From Microcaldota archaeon (lineage in GTDB: Archaea > Micrarchaeota > Micrarchaeia > Micrarchaeales > CABMGC01), in the NCBI GenBank assembly GCA_028866975.1, contig JAGWHG010000001.1, forward strand, positions 1-19,921: a DNA stretch of 19,921 bases. The letters are read 5' to 3'. This document shows, in pieces, positions 6,307 through 12,981 of this stretch. Each line of letters begins with the position of its first letter. Position 1 is the stretch's first letter. Made by a program: the position numbers and the translations under genes. The notes beneath the pieces were generated by a model. It was not told the DNA's origin. It did no database searches and saw only the letters and a list, made by a program, of their open reading frames with translations.

Positions 6307-7103
6307 TGGAGGCAAACATATACCAAATCGACGGCAAGACCGAGAAGAAGATAGAGCTTCCGCACGTCTTTGCAAAGGAGTTCAGAGTCGACCTGGTCAG
6401 GAGGGCGATTCACGCCGAGCAGAGCCTAAGATTTCAGCCCCAGGGCCACTATGCGCTCGCAGGAATGCAGACCAGCGCGGCATACATCGGAGAATATTCA
6501 ACTTGGAGAACCGGCAGGCACATGGGTCAGGCCATAAGGCCGAGGCAGAAGCTTGCCGCAGGTGCGCAAGGAGAGGTAAGGAGAATCCCGTCAGCAAAGA
6601 AGGGTAAGAGAGCACACCCGCACATGCCGGAGAAGATACTGATCGAGAGGATAAACGCAAGCGAGTACAGAAAGGCGCTCGAATCCGCAATCGCCGGAAC
6701 GTCAAAGCACGACCTGATTGCGCAGAGATTCTCAGACAAGCTTGCTTCAATCCCAATAATTATCGACAACAAGATAGAGTCGATTGCGCAGACAAAGGAC
6801 CTTATGAAAATACTAAACGGGCTTGGAATCGGTAGCGATCTCGAAAAGTCCCACGACCCAAAGCTTCGAAAGGGGCTTAGAAGGTCGATAAGGAGAAGGA
6901 TCTTTAGGAAGTCCGCACTAATAGTGGTAAAGGATGCAAGCAAGATAGGAAAGGCGGGAAGGAACATCCCGGGCGTGGACGTAATCGGCGTCGATTCGCT
7001 CACAGTGGAAAGCATCGCCCCGGGCGCGATTCCAAGAGTTACGATATTTAGCGAGAATGCGATAAAGGGATTGCACGACGCAATCGCAAAGGCAAAATTG
7101 TGA
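6306..7103 (+). CDS. rpl4: Large ribosomal subunit protein L4 (uL4, archaeal L4/L1e)
   Basis: The protein has 265 aa, typical of archaeal L4. The globular domain starts MEANIYQIDGK and carries the conserved long RNA-binding loop around 60-110 (AAYIGEYSTWRTGRHMGQA, then Arg/Lys/Pro-rich), which in ribosomes lines the exit tunnel. The C-terminal half has VVKDASKIGKAGRNIPGVDVIGVDSLTVESIAPGA, the usual archaeal/eukaryotic ending before the last helix. Translation is coupled to rpl3 by a TAATG overlap, with GGTG at 6295-6298 as probable Shine-Dalgarno 7 nt upstream. Confidence 0.96.
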   Translation: MEANIYQIDGKTEKKIELPHVFAKEFRVDLVRRAIHAEQSLRFQPQGHYALAGMQTSAAYIGEYSTWRTGRHMGQAIRPRQKLAAGAQGEVRRIPSAKKGKRAHPHMPEKILIERINASEYRKALESAIAGTSKHDLIAQRFSDKLASIPIIIDNKIESIAQTKDLMKILNGLGIGSDLEKSHDPKLRKGLRRSIRRRIFRKSALIVVKDASKIGKAGRNIPGVDVIGVDSLTVESIAPGAIPRVTIFSENAIKGLHDAIAKAKL

Positions 7104-7107
7104 TATC

Positions 7108-7359
7108 ATGCAGGCACTAATGTACCCGATCTCTACGGAAAAGGCGATAAGCATGATCGAGAGGCACAACATGATAGAGTACATCGTCGACTTTCGGTCT
7201 ACAAAGACCGAGATAAAAAAGGAGTTCGAGGCGCTCTTCAAGGTAAAGGTTCGCAGCGTCGCAACGGCGATGATGCCGCAGAACAAGAAGAAGGCGTACA
7301 TAAAGCTCGCTTCGCAGTACAAGGCTAGCGACATAGCCCTGAAATTGAAACTGGTGTGA
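7108..7359 (+). CDS. rpl23: Large ribosomal subunit protein L23 (uL23)
   Basis: This 83-aa protein has the L23 layout: YPISTEKAISMIERHN at the N-terminus, a central KTEIKKEFEALFKVKVRSVATA motif, then the NKKKAYIKLA strand and a short C-terminus (ASDIALKLKLV). L23 sits at the nascent-chain exit and forms a docking site for SRP and other factors. It starts 4 nt after the rpl4 stop in the string TGATATCATG, where the stop codon is part of a GTGAT Shine-Dalgarno-like sequence. Confidence 0.95.
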   Translation: MQALMYPISTEKAISMIERHNMIEYIVDFRSTKTEIKKEFEALFKVKVRSVATAMMPQNKKKAYIKLASQYKASDIALKLKLV

Positions 7360-7363
7360 TACA

Positions 7364-8080
7364 ATGGGAAAGAGACTTAAGATGCAGAGGCGCGGAAAAG
7401 GCAGCAACGTATTTAGAAAGCCGCCAAACCGCTTCAAGGCAGACGTAATGTTCCCCGCGCGAGCGCCAGCAGGAAAAGTTTATGCAGAAGTGATAGATTT
7501 CGTCGACGATCCAGGACATTCATCCCCGCTCATGCTCGTAAGATACGACGACATGCGCGATGCGATATTCATAGCCCCGGAGGGAATAAAGGTGGGCGAC
7601 AGGATACAGGTCGGCCCTGAGGCTGCAGTCGGACTTGGAAACATAACGAACCTTGCAAACATCCCGGAAGGACTTCCAATCTACAACATCGAAAGGACGC
7701 CGGGAGACGGCGGAAAGCTGGTAAGGGCCGCAGGAAGCTTTGCAACGATACTTGGACAGACGCAAAACACTACGACTGTCATGATGCCCTCAAAGCGCCC
7801 GCTCGAACTGAGCAATCAGTGCCGGGCAGAGATAGGAATAACTGCAGGAGGCGGCATGGAGATGCAGCCGATAATGAAGGCAGGAAAGAACCATTACATA
7901 AAGCACGCGATCAATGCGAAGTGGCCGGTTAACAGGGGAGTCAAGAGCAATCCTGTAGACCACCCGTTCGGAGGAAAGCAGCACCACAAGGGAGCATCTT
8001 CGATGACATCGAGGAACGCGCCTCCTGGAGCAAAGGTCGGACACATCGCGGCAAGAAGGGTAGGACGAAAGAAGAGATGA
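7364..8080 (+). CDS. rpl2: Large ribosomal subunit protein L2 (uL2)
   Basis: This 238-aa protein is archaeal L2, required for subunit association and peptidyl-transferase activity. The N-terminus GKRLKMQRRGKGSNVFRKP is archaeal. The core has LMLVRYDDMRDAIFIAPEG and YNIERTPGDGGKLVRAAGS. The C-terminus has the universally conserved NPVDHPFGGKQHHKG, carrying the histidine near the active centre. It starts 4 nt after the rpl23 stop (TGATACAATG). Length matches the archaeal family. Confidence 0.97.
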   Translation: MGKRLKMQRRGKGSNVFRKPPNRFKADVMFPARAPAGKVYAEVIDFVDDPGHSSPLMLVRYDDMRDAIFIAPEGIKVGDRIQVGPEAAVGLGNITNLANIPEGLPIYNIERTPGDGGKLVRAAGSFATILGQTQNTTTVMMPSKRPLELSNQCRAEIGITAGGGMEMQPIMKAGKNHYIKHAINAKWPVNRGVKSNPVDHPFGGKQHHKGASSMTSRNAPPGAKVGHIAARRVGRKKR

Positions 8081-8084
8081 TAAT

Positions 8085-8348
8085 ATGGCACAAAAGGTTG
8101 TCGTTGACAAAAGTTCGCAAATAATCAAGCTTGCTGAGGCGCAGGTAATGGTACTTGGGTACTTAGGCAAGGGCAAGAAGGCAGAGGCGAGGATAAACTT
8201 CCTCAAAGCGCTCGTCACCACAATAAAAAGGGGCGTTGACGGCGAGGCTCTGGTAAAAGAGTGCATTTCAAATCTGTCTGGGACAAGCCTGCAGATCAGC
8301 AGGGCGATAAAAAGCGATCTTAAGGAGATAATGATTTCGAGCAGATGA
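8085..8348 (+). CDS. Hypothetical 87-aa protein embedded in the ribosomal operon
   Basis: This small gene lies between rpl2 and rpS19, positions that are directly adjacent in most archaea and bacteria. It is almost certainly translated: 4 nt separate it from each neighbour (TGATAATATG before, TGATAAGATG after), and codon bias matches the ribosomal genes. I do not recognise the protein. It is basic and mostly helical. After a short strand (KVVVDKS) come a helix at about 11-28 (QIIKLAEAQVMVLGYLGKG), a second at about 31-48 (EARINFLKALVTTIKRG), and a Leu/Ile-rich C-terminal half ending DLKEIMISSR. There are no cysteines apart from one (Cys60), no signal and no membrane segment. It could be a lineage-specific ribosomal or assembly protein. 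That is inference from context. Confidence 0.85.
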   Translation: MAQKVVVDKSSQIIKLAEAQVMVLGYLGKGKKAEARINFLKALVTTIKRGVDGEALVKECISNLSGTSLQISRAIKSDLKEIMISSR

Positions 8349-8352
8349 TAAG

Positions 8353-8739
8353 ATGGCACGAGTATACACATGGAGAGGAATGACGATTGAAGAGCTGCAG
8401 AAGCTCGACGTGGCGCAGTTCTCAAAGCTTCTAAAGTCGAGGCAGAGAAGGACGATAAAGCGAATGGGCATGGACTACAAGAGGCTAATCGCAAGGGTAG
8501 AAGCAGCGCGCAAGAAGGGCAAGGTGGTCAAGACCCACATAAGGGAAGCAATCATACTGCCGTCGTGGGTGGGCATGAATTTTGCGATACACAACGGAAA
8601 GGAGTTCAAGCAGACAGAGATCAGGCCGGAGATGCTCGGGCACAGGCTCGGGGAGTTCGCATTCTCCACAAAGAGGGTGCTGCACAGCGCTCCTGGAATT
8701 AGGGCAACAAGAGGTAGCAAGTTCCTTGCGGTGAAGTGA
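8353..8739 (+). CDS. rps19: Small ribosomal subunit protein S19 (uS19)
   Basis: This 128-aa protein is the archaeal S19p (eukaryotic S15 type), part of the 30S head near the A-site finger. An archaeal N-terminal extension (WRGMTIEELQKLDVAQFSKLLKSRQRRTIKRG-like) precedes the universal core: VKTHIREAIILPSWVGMNFAIHNGKEF, EMLGHRLGEFAFSTKRVLHSAPGIRATRGS. It begins 4 nt after the 87-aa gene, and its TGA (8737-8739) is followed 2 nt later by the rpl22 ATG, so it is coupled on both sides. Confidence 0.97.
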   Translation: MARVYTWRGMTIEELQKLDVAQFSKLLKSRQRRTIKRMGMDYKRLIARVEAARKKGKVVKTHIREAIILPSWVGMNFAIHNGKEFKQTEIRPEMLGHRLGEFAFSTKRVLHSAPGIRATRGSKFLAVK

Positions 8740-8741
8740 TA

Positions 8742-9521
8742 ATGGGATACTCGATGAACATAGAGGGCAATTTCGTTAAGGCTCAGCGCAGCGGAATAAA
8801 CGCCAGCTACAAGGACCTCTCGATAGTGTGCAACGCGATAAGGTACGCCAAGGTTGGCAATGCGATACACACCATCGATGAACTTATAGCGATGCGAATG
8901 CCGATCAGATTCACCAAGTACAACAAGAGGATGGGTGCAAGGCACGAGCTCCACGGAAGGAAAGGTGCTTATCCGATAAAAGCGGCAAAGGAGGTCAGGA
9001 CAGTGCTGCAGAACGCAGTTGCGACTGCGGAGAGCAAGGGCATAATGGACCCGGAGGAGATGTTTGTCGTTCACGCAGCTGCCAATAAGACGCAGGTGAT
9101 AAGGCGACAGCCAAGCAAGGGATCGATATCTTGGGGAAGGGGAATGTACGGAAGGAGCGCTATTATGCATAGCGACATCGAGCTTGCAAAGGTGGAGATC
9201 GCCCTTGCGATGGGAGATGAGAACACGCTCACAAAGAACATGAAATACTTCATAAAGAAAAACAGCAGGCCGCTTAAGGGCAAGGCAGCAGAGAAGAAAA
9301 CGACGGCGAAGAAGCCGGCACTGCCAAAGACCGTTGACGCAACCAATCCAAAGGAGATGCAGAAATTTGCAAAAGCGCTCAACGAGAACATATCGGCAAA
9401 GAAGGAGGAGAAGCACGAACACACCCACGATCACGAACATGCGCACGGACATGACCACGCGCATGAACATGAGCACCAGCACGAGCACAAGGTAGAAGAG
9501 AAGAAGGACGAGAAGAAGTGA
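8742..9521 (+). CDS. rpl22: Large ribosomal subunit protein L22 (uL22) with a C-terminal histidine-rich tail
   Basis: Residues 1 to about 165 are a normal archaeal L22, a tunnel-lining protein: INASYKDLSIVCNAIRYAK, HELHGRKGAYPIKAAKEVRTVLQNAVATAESKG, then the beta-hairpin region (KTQVIRRQPSKGSISWGRGM). Archaeal L22 usually ends soon after this. Here about 95 more residues follow: a Lys/Ala/Thr/Pro linker, a short helix-like segment (NPKEMQKFAKALNENISAKK), then 13 histidines at every second residue from 225 to 249 with Glu, Asp, Ala, Gly, Thr or Gln between them, and a terminal KVEEKKDEKK. Such (HX)n runs bind Zn2+, Ni2+ or Cu2+ in proteins such as HypB, SlyD and ZnuA. I start at ATG 8742; a GTG at 8736 overlaps the rps19 stop. 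rps3 starts 4 nt after the stop. Confidence 0.96.
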   Translation: MGYSMNIEGNFVKAQRSGINASYKDLSIVCNAIRYAKVGNAIHTIDELIAMRMPIRFTKYNKRMGARHELHGRKGAYPIKAAKEVRTVLQNAVATAESKGIMDPEEMFVVHAAANKTQVIRRQPSKGSISWGRGMYGRSAIMHSDIELAKVEIALAMGDENTLTKNMKYFIKKNSRPLKGKAAEKKTTAKKPALPKTVDATNPKEMQKFAKALNENISAKKEEKHEHTHDHEHAHGHDHAHEHEHQHEHKVEEKKDEKK

Positions 9522-9525
9522 ATAA

Positions 9526-10152
9526 ATGGTAATAGAGAGAAAATTCATCGAAGACGCAATGGTCAAGAGCAGAGTATCTAAGTATCTTGAGAGGACACTC
9601 ACAAGGGCTGGATTCTCAAGAGTCGAGATACAAAAGACGCCTGTGCTCACAAGAATAACCGTCTACGTAACGGCTCCCGGAAAGGTGATAGGAAGGGGAG
9701 GAGAGACGATAAACGCATTAACTGATACGCTTAAGACAAGGTTCCACGTTGACAACCCGCAGATCAACGTCGCGGAGGTCAGCAACCCGAGGCTCGAGCC
9801 AAGGCTCGTCGCAAGGTATGTGGCAACGTCTCTTGAAAGGGGGGCCAACGCAAGGTCGCTGCTCCACTCAGTCGTTAGGGACATTATGATGAATGGCGCT
9901 CTGGGCGCAGAAGTTATCGCATCCGGAAAGCTTGCGGCAAAGGGCGCAAAGAAGAGGAAGATCAAGGTAAGGCTCGGCTACATGCCGATGGCAGGAGACA
10001 CGGTAAAGCTTGTCGACTCCGCAGCTGTCGCAGCATACCCGAAGTACGGCGCAATCGGCATAAAGGTAAGGATCGTGCAGCCAGGGACAGTCTTCCCTGA
10101 CAGGCAGGTCAAGCAGGTTGAGCTTCCAAAGTCAATTGCAGCTGCGCAATAA
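9526..10152 (+). CDS. rps3: Small ribosomal subunit protein S3 (uS3)
   Basis: This 208-aa protein is archaeal S3, on the 30S head at the mRNA entry site. The N-terminal KH domain carries GKVIGRGGETI (the GxxG RNA-binding loop). The second domain starts near RSLLHSVVRDIMMNGALGAEVIASGKL and contains GYMPMAGDTVKLVDSA and YGAIGIKVRIV. Length is usual for archaea. The start lies 4 nt after rpl22, with GTGA of the upstream stop region as probable Shine-Dalgarno. Confidence 0.96.
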   Translation: MVIERKFIEDAMVKSRVSKYLERTLTRAGFSRVEIQKTPVLTRITVYVTAPGKVIGRGGETINALTDTLKTRFHVDNPQINVAEVSNPRLEPRLVARYVATSLERGANARSLLHSVVRDIMMNGALGAEVIASGKLAAKGAKKRKIKVRLGYMPMAGDTVKLVDSAAVAAYPKYGAIGIKVRIVQPGTVFPDRQVKQVELPKSIAAAQ

Positions 10153-10181
10153 ATAAATATGATAAAGTGCAAAATGATATC

Positions 10182-10382
10182 ATGACTAAGATCAACGATT
10201 TACGACCTCTTTCGCCAGAAGCGCTAAAGGCAAAGCTGGGCGAGGTCAGGCTAGAGCTCAGCATAGAGCGCAGAAAGATAGCCCAGACAGGAGTCGCAAG
10301 CAAGAAGACAAAGCTGCGGGAGATGAAGAGGACTGTCGCTCAAATTCTAACGCTCCTTAAGGAGAAAGGTGTTGCGCTCTAA
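10182..10382 (+). CDS. rpl29: Large ribosomal subunit protein L29 (uL29)
   Basis: This 66-aa two-helix protein matches archaeal L29: LRPLSPEALKAKLGEVRLELSIERRKI, then REMKRTVAQILTLLKEK. L29 sits next to L23 at the tunnel exit. I start at ATG 10182 (MTKINDL). A GTG at 10167 would add five atypical residues. It lies 29 nt after the rps3 stop, an unusually large gap for this operon, and the gap contains an 8-codon open frame that ends across this ATG. The start is preceded by TGATATCATG, the same string as at rpl23. Confidence 0.93.
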   Translation: MTKINDLRPLSPEALKAKLGEVRLELSIERRKIAQTGVASKKTKLREMKRTVAQILTLLKEKGVAL

Positions 10383-10684
10383 TGGCTGAAATCTGTCCTA
10401 GATGCGGCCTTCCGAAGGAACTTTGCGTATGCGATGTTCTTGACAGGGAAACCACAAAGAAAATAAAGGTCACTAAAGAAAAGAAGAAGTTCCAAAAGTA
10501 CGCAACCATCGTCAGCGGACTAACCGGCGAGGAGCTTGAGCGAACCGCAAAGTCGCTAAAGCAAAAGCTTGCATGCGGAGGAACCTATAAGAACGGCGTA
10601 ATAGAGCTGCAGGGAGACCACAAGGACGCCGTGAAGAAGGCGCTCTTAGAGCTCGGGTATCCCGAGAGCAGCATAGACGCATAA
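10382..10684 (+). CDS. Translation initiation factor 1 (aIF1, SUI1 family)
   Basis: This 100-aa protein is archaeal initiation factor 1, which binds near the 30S P site and polices start-codon selection. The N-terminus has a four-cysteine motif (CPRCGLPKELCVC, Cys5, 8, 14, 16) typical of archaeal members. The SUI1 core follows from about residue 28: KKKFQKYATIVSGL, LKQKLACGGTYKNGVIELQGDHKDAVKKALLELGY. The ATG overlaps the rpl29 stop (TAATG), and AGGTG at 10367-10371 is a likely Shine-Dalgarno. In many archaea this gene directly follows L29, as here, but the usual next genes are missing. Confidence 0.95.
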   Translation: MAEICPRCGLPKELCVCDVLDRETTKKIKVTKEKKKFQKYATIVSGLTGEELERTAKSLKQKLACGGTYKNGVIELQGDHKDAVKKALLELGYPESSIDA

Positions 10685-10702
10685 ACGCATCCCTCGCCAA
10701 TC

Positions 10703-10710
10703 TATATATA
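10703..10710 (+). promoter_or_regulatory. Box A promoter of the compact EPSP synthase gene
   Basis: TATATATA is centred about 25 nt before the GTG at 10732, in a 47-nt gap. The geometry indicates a leaderless transcript beginning at the GTG, separate from the ribosomal operon. Confidence 0.6.
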
Positions 10711-10731
10711 ATCCAAAACCGATTTCTTTCT

Positions 10732-11673
10732 GTGGAGGCGAAGGCAAGGACGCACAGGCAGGCGCTGGAAACAAAGCTCATTCTTAGTGGGAACATACCG
10801 CTTGACAAGTCCTGGATAATTCGGATGGGCGTGCTCGACCTCATCAACGGAAGCGATAGCACACTAAGGAGGCTGGGCGCAATTAATCCAAAGGAGCTTC
10901 CAGACGATTTGCGCGCGTTGGCCAGAGCATCTCATGACTGGCTGGCGGGCGGCCCTGTCCATGTTGGGGAATCAGGAACGCTGTATAGGTTCTTGCAATT
11001 CGTCTCCTGGAAATACAAACTTGGCAAGACATTTGTAAAAGAGGGAACTCTTAGGGAGAGGGAGATATGCAACAACCCGGACATCGTCAACTGGCCCATC
11101 GAAAAACTAGGCGCTCTTGACGAGGGCACATCGCAGTGGAAGAGCGCAGCGGCGATAGCCGGAAGCTTGGAGAGGCAGAGCAACCCAGAGCCAAAACTGC
11201 AACTCACATATGAGGCGATAAGGCACTGGGAAGAGCGGAAACGGGAAGGGAATGCCTGGTTGGTGAGGTACGACGACACCCTGATACGCCAGGCAGTTTC
11301 GTTCATACAGTTCATCCAAACGGGCAAGATGGAATTCGAGCCACTGCATGCTGAAGACTACTGCTTTGCCAGGGCATTTGAGCTAATCACTAGGGAGGAG
11401 GGGCAGAGGAGATGGAAGCAGCTGAGCGAGCACGAGAGCGACAGGCTAGAGGAGATGGAAGATGAGCTCAAGAACTTTCGCGAGGGCAGAAGGATAATGT
11501 CAAGGGACCATAGGGTCGTGCAGGCGATAGCGATGCTGGCTTGGGCGCAGGGAAAGAAGGCAGAAATCGCGCACCCACAGTGCGTCAGCAAGAGCTGGCC
11601 GCAGTTCTGGGGGTTCATGGCGCAGGTGTCTGAGTTCAGCAAGCAGAATACGTTCAAAGAGCAGGCACGCTAG
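10732..11673 (+). CDS. Compact EPSP synthase (AroA)-family protein
   Basis: This 313-aa protein aligns by motif with 3-phosphoshikimate 1-carboxyvinyltransferase (E. coli, 427 aa), the shikimate-pathway enzyme joining PEP to shikimate 3-phosphate. Matches to E. coli residues: Lys26/Ser27/Arg31 (PLDKSWIIR; K22/S23/R27), GESGTLYRF with Arg86 (R100), Arg110 (R124), GTSQ 132-135 (S169-Q171), Asp209 (D313), Glu235/Arg238 in HESDR (E341/R344), Arg261 in DHR (R386) and Lys287 in VSKSWP (K411). The position of Y200 seems to be Lys155. About 68 of the missing residues fall between Gln135 and Asp209, roughly one structural repeat. The GTG start is set by the box A at leaderless distance and by the MEAKAR...DKS spacing. 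No other shikimate gene is nearby, so true substrate is uncertain. Confidence 0.8.
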   Translation: MEAKARTHRQALETKLILSGNIPLDKSWIIRMGVLDLINGSDSTLRRLGAINPKELPDDLRALARASHDWLAGGPVHVGESGTLYRFLQFVSWKYKLGKTFVKEGTLREREICNNPDIVNWPIEKLGALDEGTSQWKSAAAIAGSLERQSNPEPKLQLTYEAIRHWEERKREGNAWLVRYDDTLIRQAVSFIQFIQTGKMEFEPLHAEDYCFARAFELITREEGQRRWKQLSEHESDRLEEMEDELKNFREGRRIMSRDHRVVQAIAMLAWAQGKKAEIAHPQCVSKSWPQFWGFMAQVSEFSKQNTFKEQAR

Positions 11674-12159
11674 CTATTCTTGTAATTTCAAGCCAACTTC
11701 CCCAGATTCCTTCAGATACCCTGTATCGATTATCTCGTTTAAGACCTCGATGAGTTCGCTTGAATGCCTCATGACATCGTTGTCTGTTACTATTCCTATA
11801 AGCCTCCCATCAGTGTCAACGACGCACAGGCGCTTGACCTTCCTCTGCAGCATGTGGCGCGCAACATCCTCGAGCTTTTTGTCCTGGCCTACGGTAAGCA
11901 CGGGCTTTGACATAACAGACCTGACTTTTTGGAACATCATCCTAAGCATCAGCCTCTTCTTTGTCACCATCCTGCGCACAATGTCCCCCTGCGTAAGTAT
12001 CCCAAGCGGCCGATTGTCCCTGTCGACTACCACAACAGAGCCGACACGGTGCTTCTCCATCATCACCGCGATGTTCTTTATGCTATCCTTAGGATCTGCT
12101 GTTATCACTGGATGGCTCATTATGTCCCCGACTAGCATAGAGCGCGTGTTCGAATACAT
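11674..12159 (-). CDS. CBS-domain pair protein
   Basis: This 161-aa protein is essentially two CBS domains. The first covers about residues 8-65 (VGDIMSHPVITADPKDSIKNI, VGSVVVVD, PLGILTQGDIVRRMV). The second covers about 80-135 (VRSVMSKPVLTVGQDKKLEDVARHM, VKRLCVVDTDGRLIGIVTDNDVMR). Paired CBS domains form a Bateman module that binds adenine nucleotides and usually senses energy state. As a stand-alone module its partner is unknown. ATG 12159 is preferred over a TTG at 12171 because GGGAG lies just upstream as Shine-Dalgarno. It is divergent from the small membrane protein gene over a palindromic CTTTAAAG box. A C-terminal 25-residue tail is acidic. Confidence 0.92.
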   Translation of the reverse strand: MYSNTRSMLVGDIMSHPVITADPKDSIKNIAVMMEKHRVGSVVVVDRDNRPLGILTQGDIVRRMVTKKRLMLRMMFQKVRSVMSKPVLTVGQDKKLEDVARHMLQRKVKRLCVVDTDGRLIGIVTDNDVMRHSSELIEVLNEIIDTGYLKESGEVGLKLQE

Positions 12160-12191
12160 ACCAACTCCCAAAGCAAATCGGAGTCTAAGCT

Positions 12192-12199
12192 CTTTAAAG
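12192..12199. promoter_or_regulatory. Palindromic box A shared by the CBS gene and the small membrane protein gene
   Basis: CTTTAAAG is a perfect palindrome. It lies about 36 nt from the CBS start (12159, minus) and 33 nt from the ATG at 12229 (plus), so it could serve as box A in both directions with leaders of about 10 nt. A separate AT-rich stretch (12250-12257) could drive the alternative start at 12280. Confidence 0.4.
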
Positions 12200-12228
12200 G
12201 TTATCTGCAGGTTCGTTGAAAGCTATAC

Positions 12229-12663
12229 ATGCGCAGCTACTTTGCTAACAATTTTAAGCATTGGCTAAGAGATATACGCATGGCACAGCGACACAAAAGC
12301 GCAAGCACAGCCTTTGCAGTCGGTCTTCTGATACTGATAATATTGGTCGTAGGCGTAGCGTTCATCCTAGTTTACTACCTGCCCAACCAAGCAGTGATGC
12401 ATCCTCCGGTGCAGCTTACCGGCGCGGTAAAGACGCTGGGGCTCGGCACCACGCCGCTAAACATCGCATTCAGAACGTACAATAACCAGTATTACACCAC
12501 CGTAACAAACAACCAATACGCAATAGTGCTCCCAAGCGATAGGATCTACAACGTAACAGTGTATTGGAGCTCGGTAGGCAGCATAGTGTCTGGTTCTTGC
12601 CCTGCAGGATCAATCAATCTTTACAGCGCAGGCACAACTGCAGTATATAACGCGAGTTGCTAA
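12229..12663 (+). CDS. Small single-pass membrane protein, hypothetical
   Basis: This 144-aa protein has a basic N-terminus, one strong transmembrane helix at about 29-50 (AFAVGLLILIILVVGVAFILVYYL) and an extracytoplasmic domain of about 95 residues rich in Asn, Thr, Tyr and Val, with N-glycosylation sequons (NVT, NAS) and two cysteines near the end (SGSCPAG and the C-terminal Cys) that could form a disulphide. The positive-inside rule places the domain outside. No family recognised. An internal ATG at 12280 (Met18) is equally plausible, since an AT-rich box lies about 26 nt before it. The next gene starts 2 nt after its stop. Confidence 0.72.
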   Translation: MRSYFANNFKHWLRDIRMAQRHKSASTAFAVGLLILIILVVGVAFILVYYLPNQAVMHPPVQLTGAVKTLGLGTTPLNIAFRTYNNQYYTTVTNNQYAIVLPSDRIYNVTVYWSSVGSIVSGSCPAGSINLYSAGTTAVYNASC

Positions 12664-12665
12664 GC

Positions 12666-12962
12666 ATGTTGGGGCTTGAGACTTGGGAGATGCTTCTTAG
12701 GGAAGCAGCATACGATTTCGGATGGTCAAAAGGTGAGTCAGCAGCGCTAAAATTCTGCAACGAAAGTTTGAATTCGACCATCAAGCTCGACATGCAGATT
12801 GCACAAAAAGACTTCTCATTCGAGTTCTTCGGCGGCGCAAACCTGCCTAAAAGAGTGCTTGCAGATTTGAAGAGGGGCACGCTCGAAGGTTTCATAGAGA
12901 CCAGCAAGGCAATGGGGAACACTGTGGCCAAGGAGAAGACAAAGCGCAAGAATAGCAGATAG
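12666..12962 (+). CDS. Hypothetical protein, 98 aa
   Basis: I do not recognise this protein. It starts MLGLETWEMLLREAAYDFG, looks mostly helical in the first 40 residues, has an aromatic, strand-like middle (KDFSFEFFGGANLPKR) and a very basic tail (KEKTKRKNSR), with no membrane segment. The ATG at 12666 lies 2 nt after the stop of the membrane protein gene, suggesting translational coupling. The NuoM-like gene follows after 19 nt, so the three may form one transcript. The basic tail could contact nucleic acid or membrane phosphates. That is speculation. Confidence 0.62.
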   Translation: MLGLETWEMLLREAAYDFGWSKGESAALKFCNESLNSTIKLDMQIAQKDFSFEFFGGANLPKRVLADLKRGTLEGFIETSKAMGNTVAKEKTKRKNSR

Positions 12963-12981
12963 ATACCATTAAAATAGTTTA

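Noticed and set aside
9414..9488. The His-rich tail as a DNA minisatellite
   Set aside because: The underlying bases mix CAC/CAT with varied spacer codons and show no exact repeat unit longer than a few bases, so protein-level selection explains it better.
8475..9650. A 391-codon open frame on the minus strand opposite S19, L22 and S3
   Set aside because: It is antisense to three certain ribosomal genes in phase with their codon bias, its product is a low-complexity Leu/Arg/Val-rich sequence with no recognisable domain, and it has no promoter of its own.
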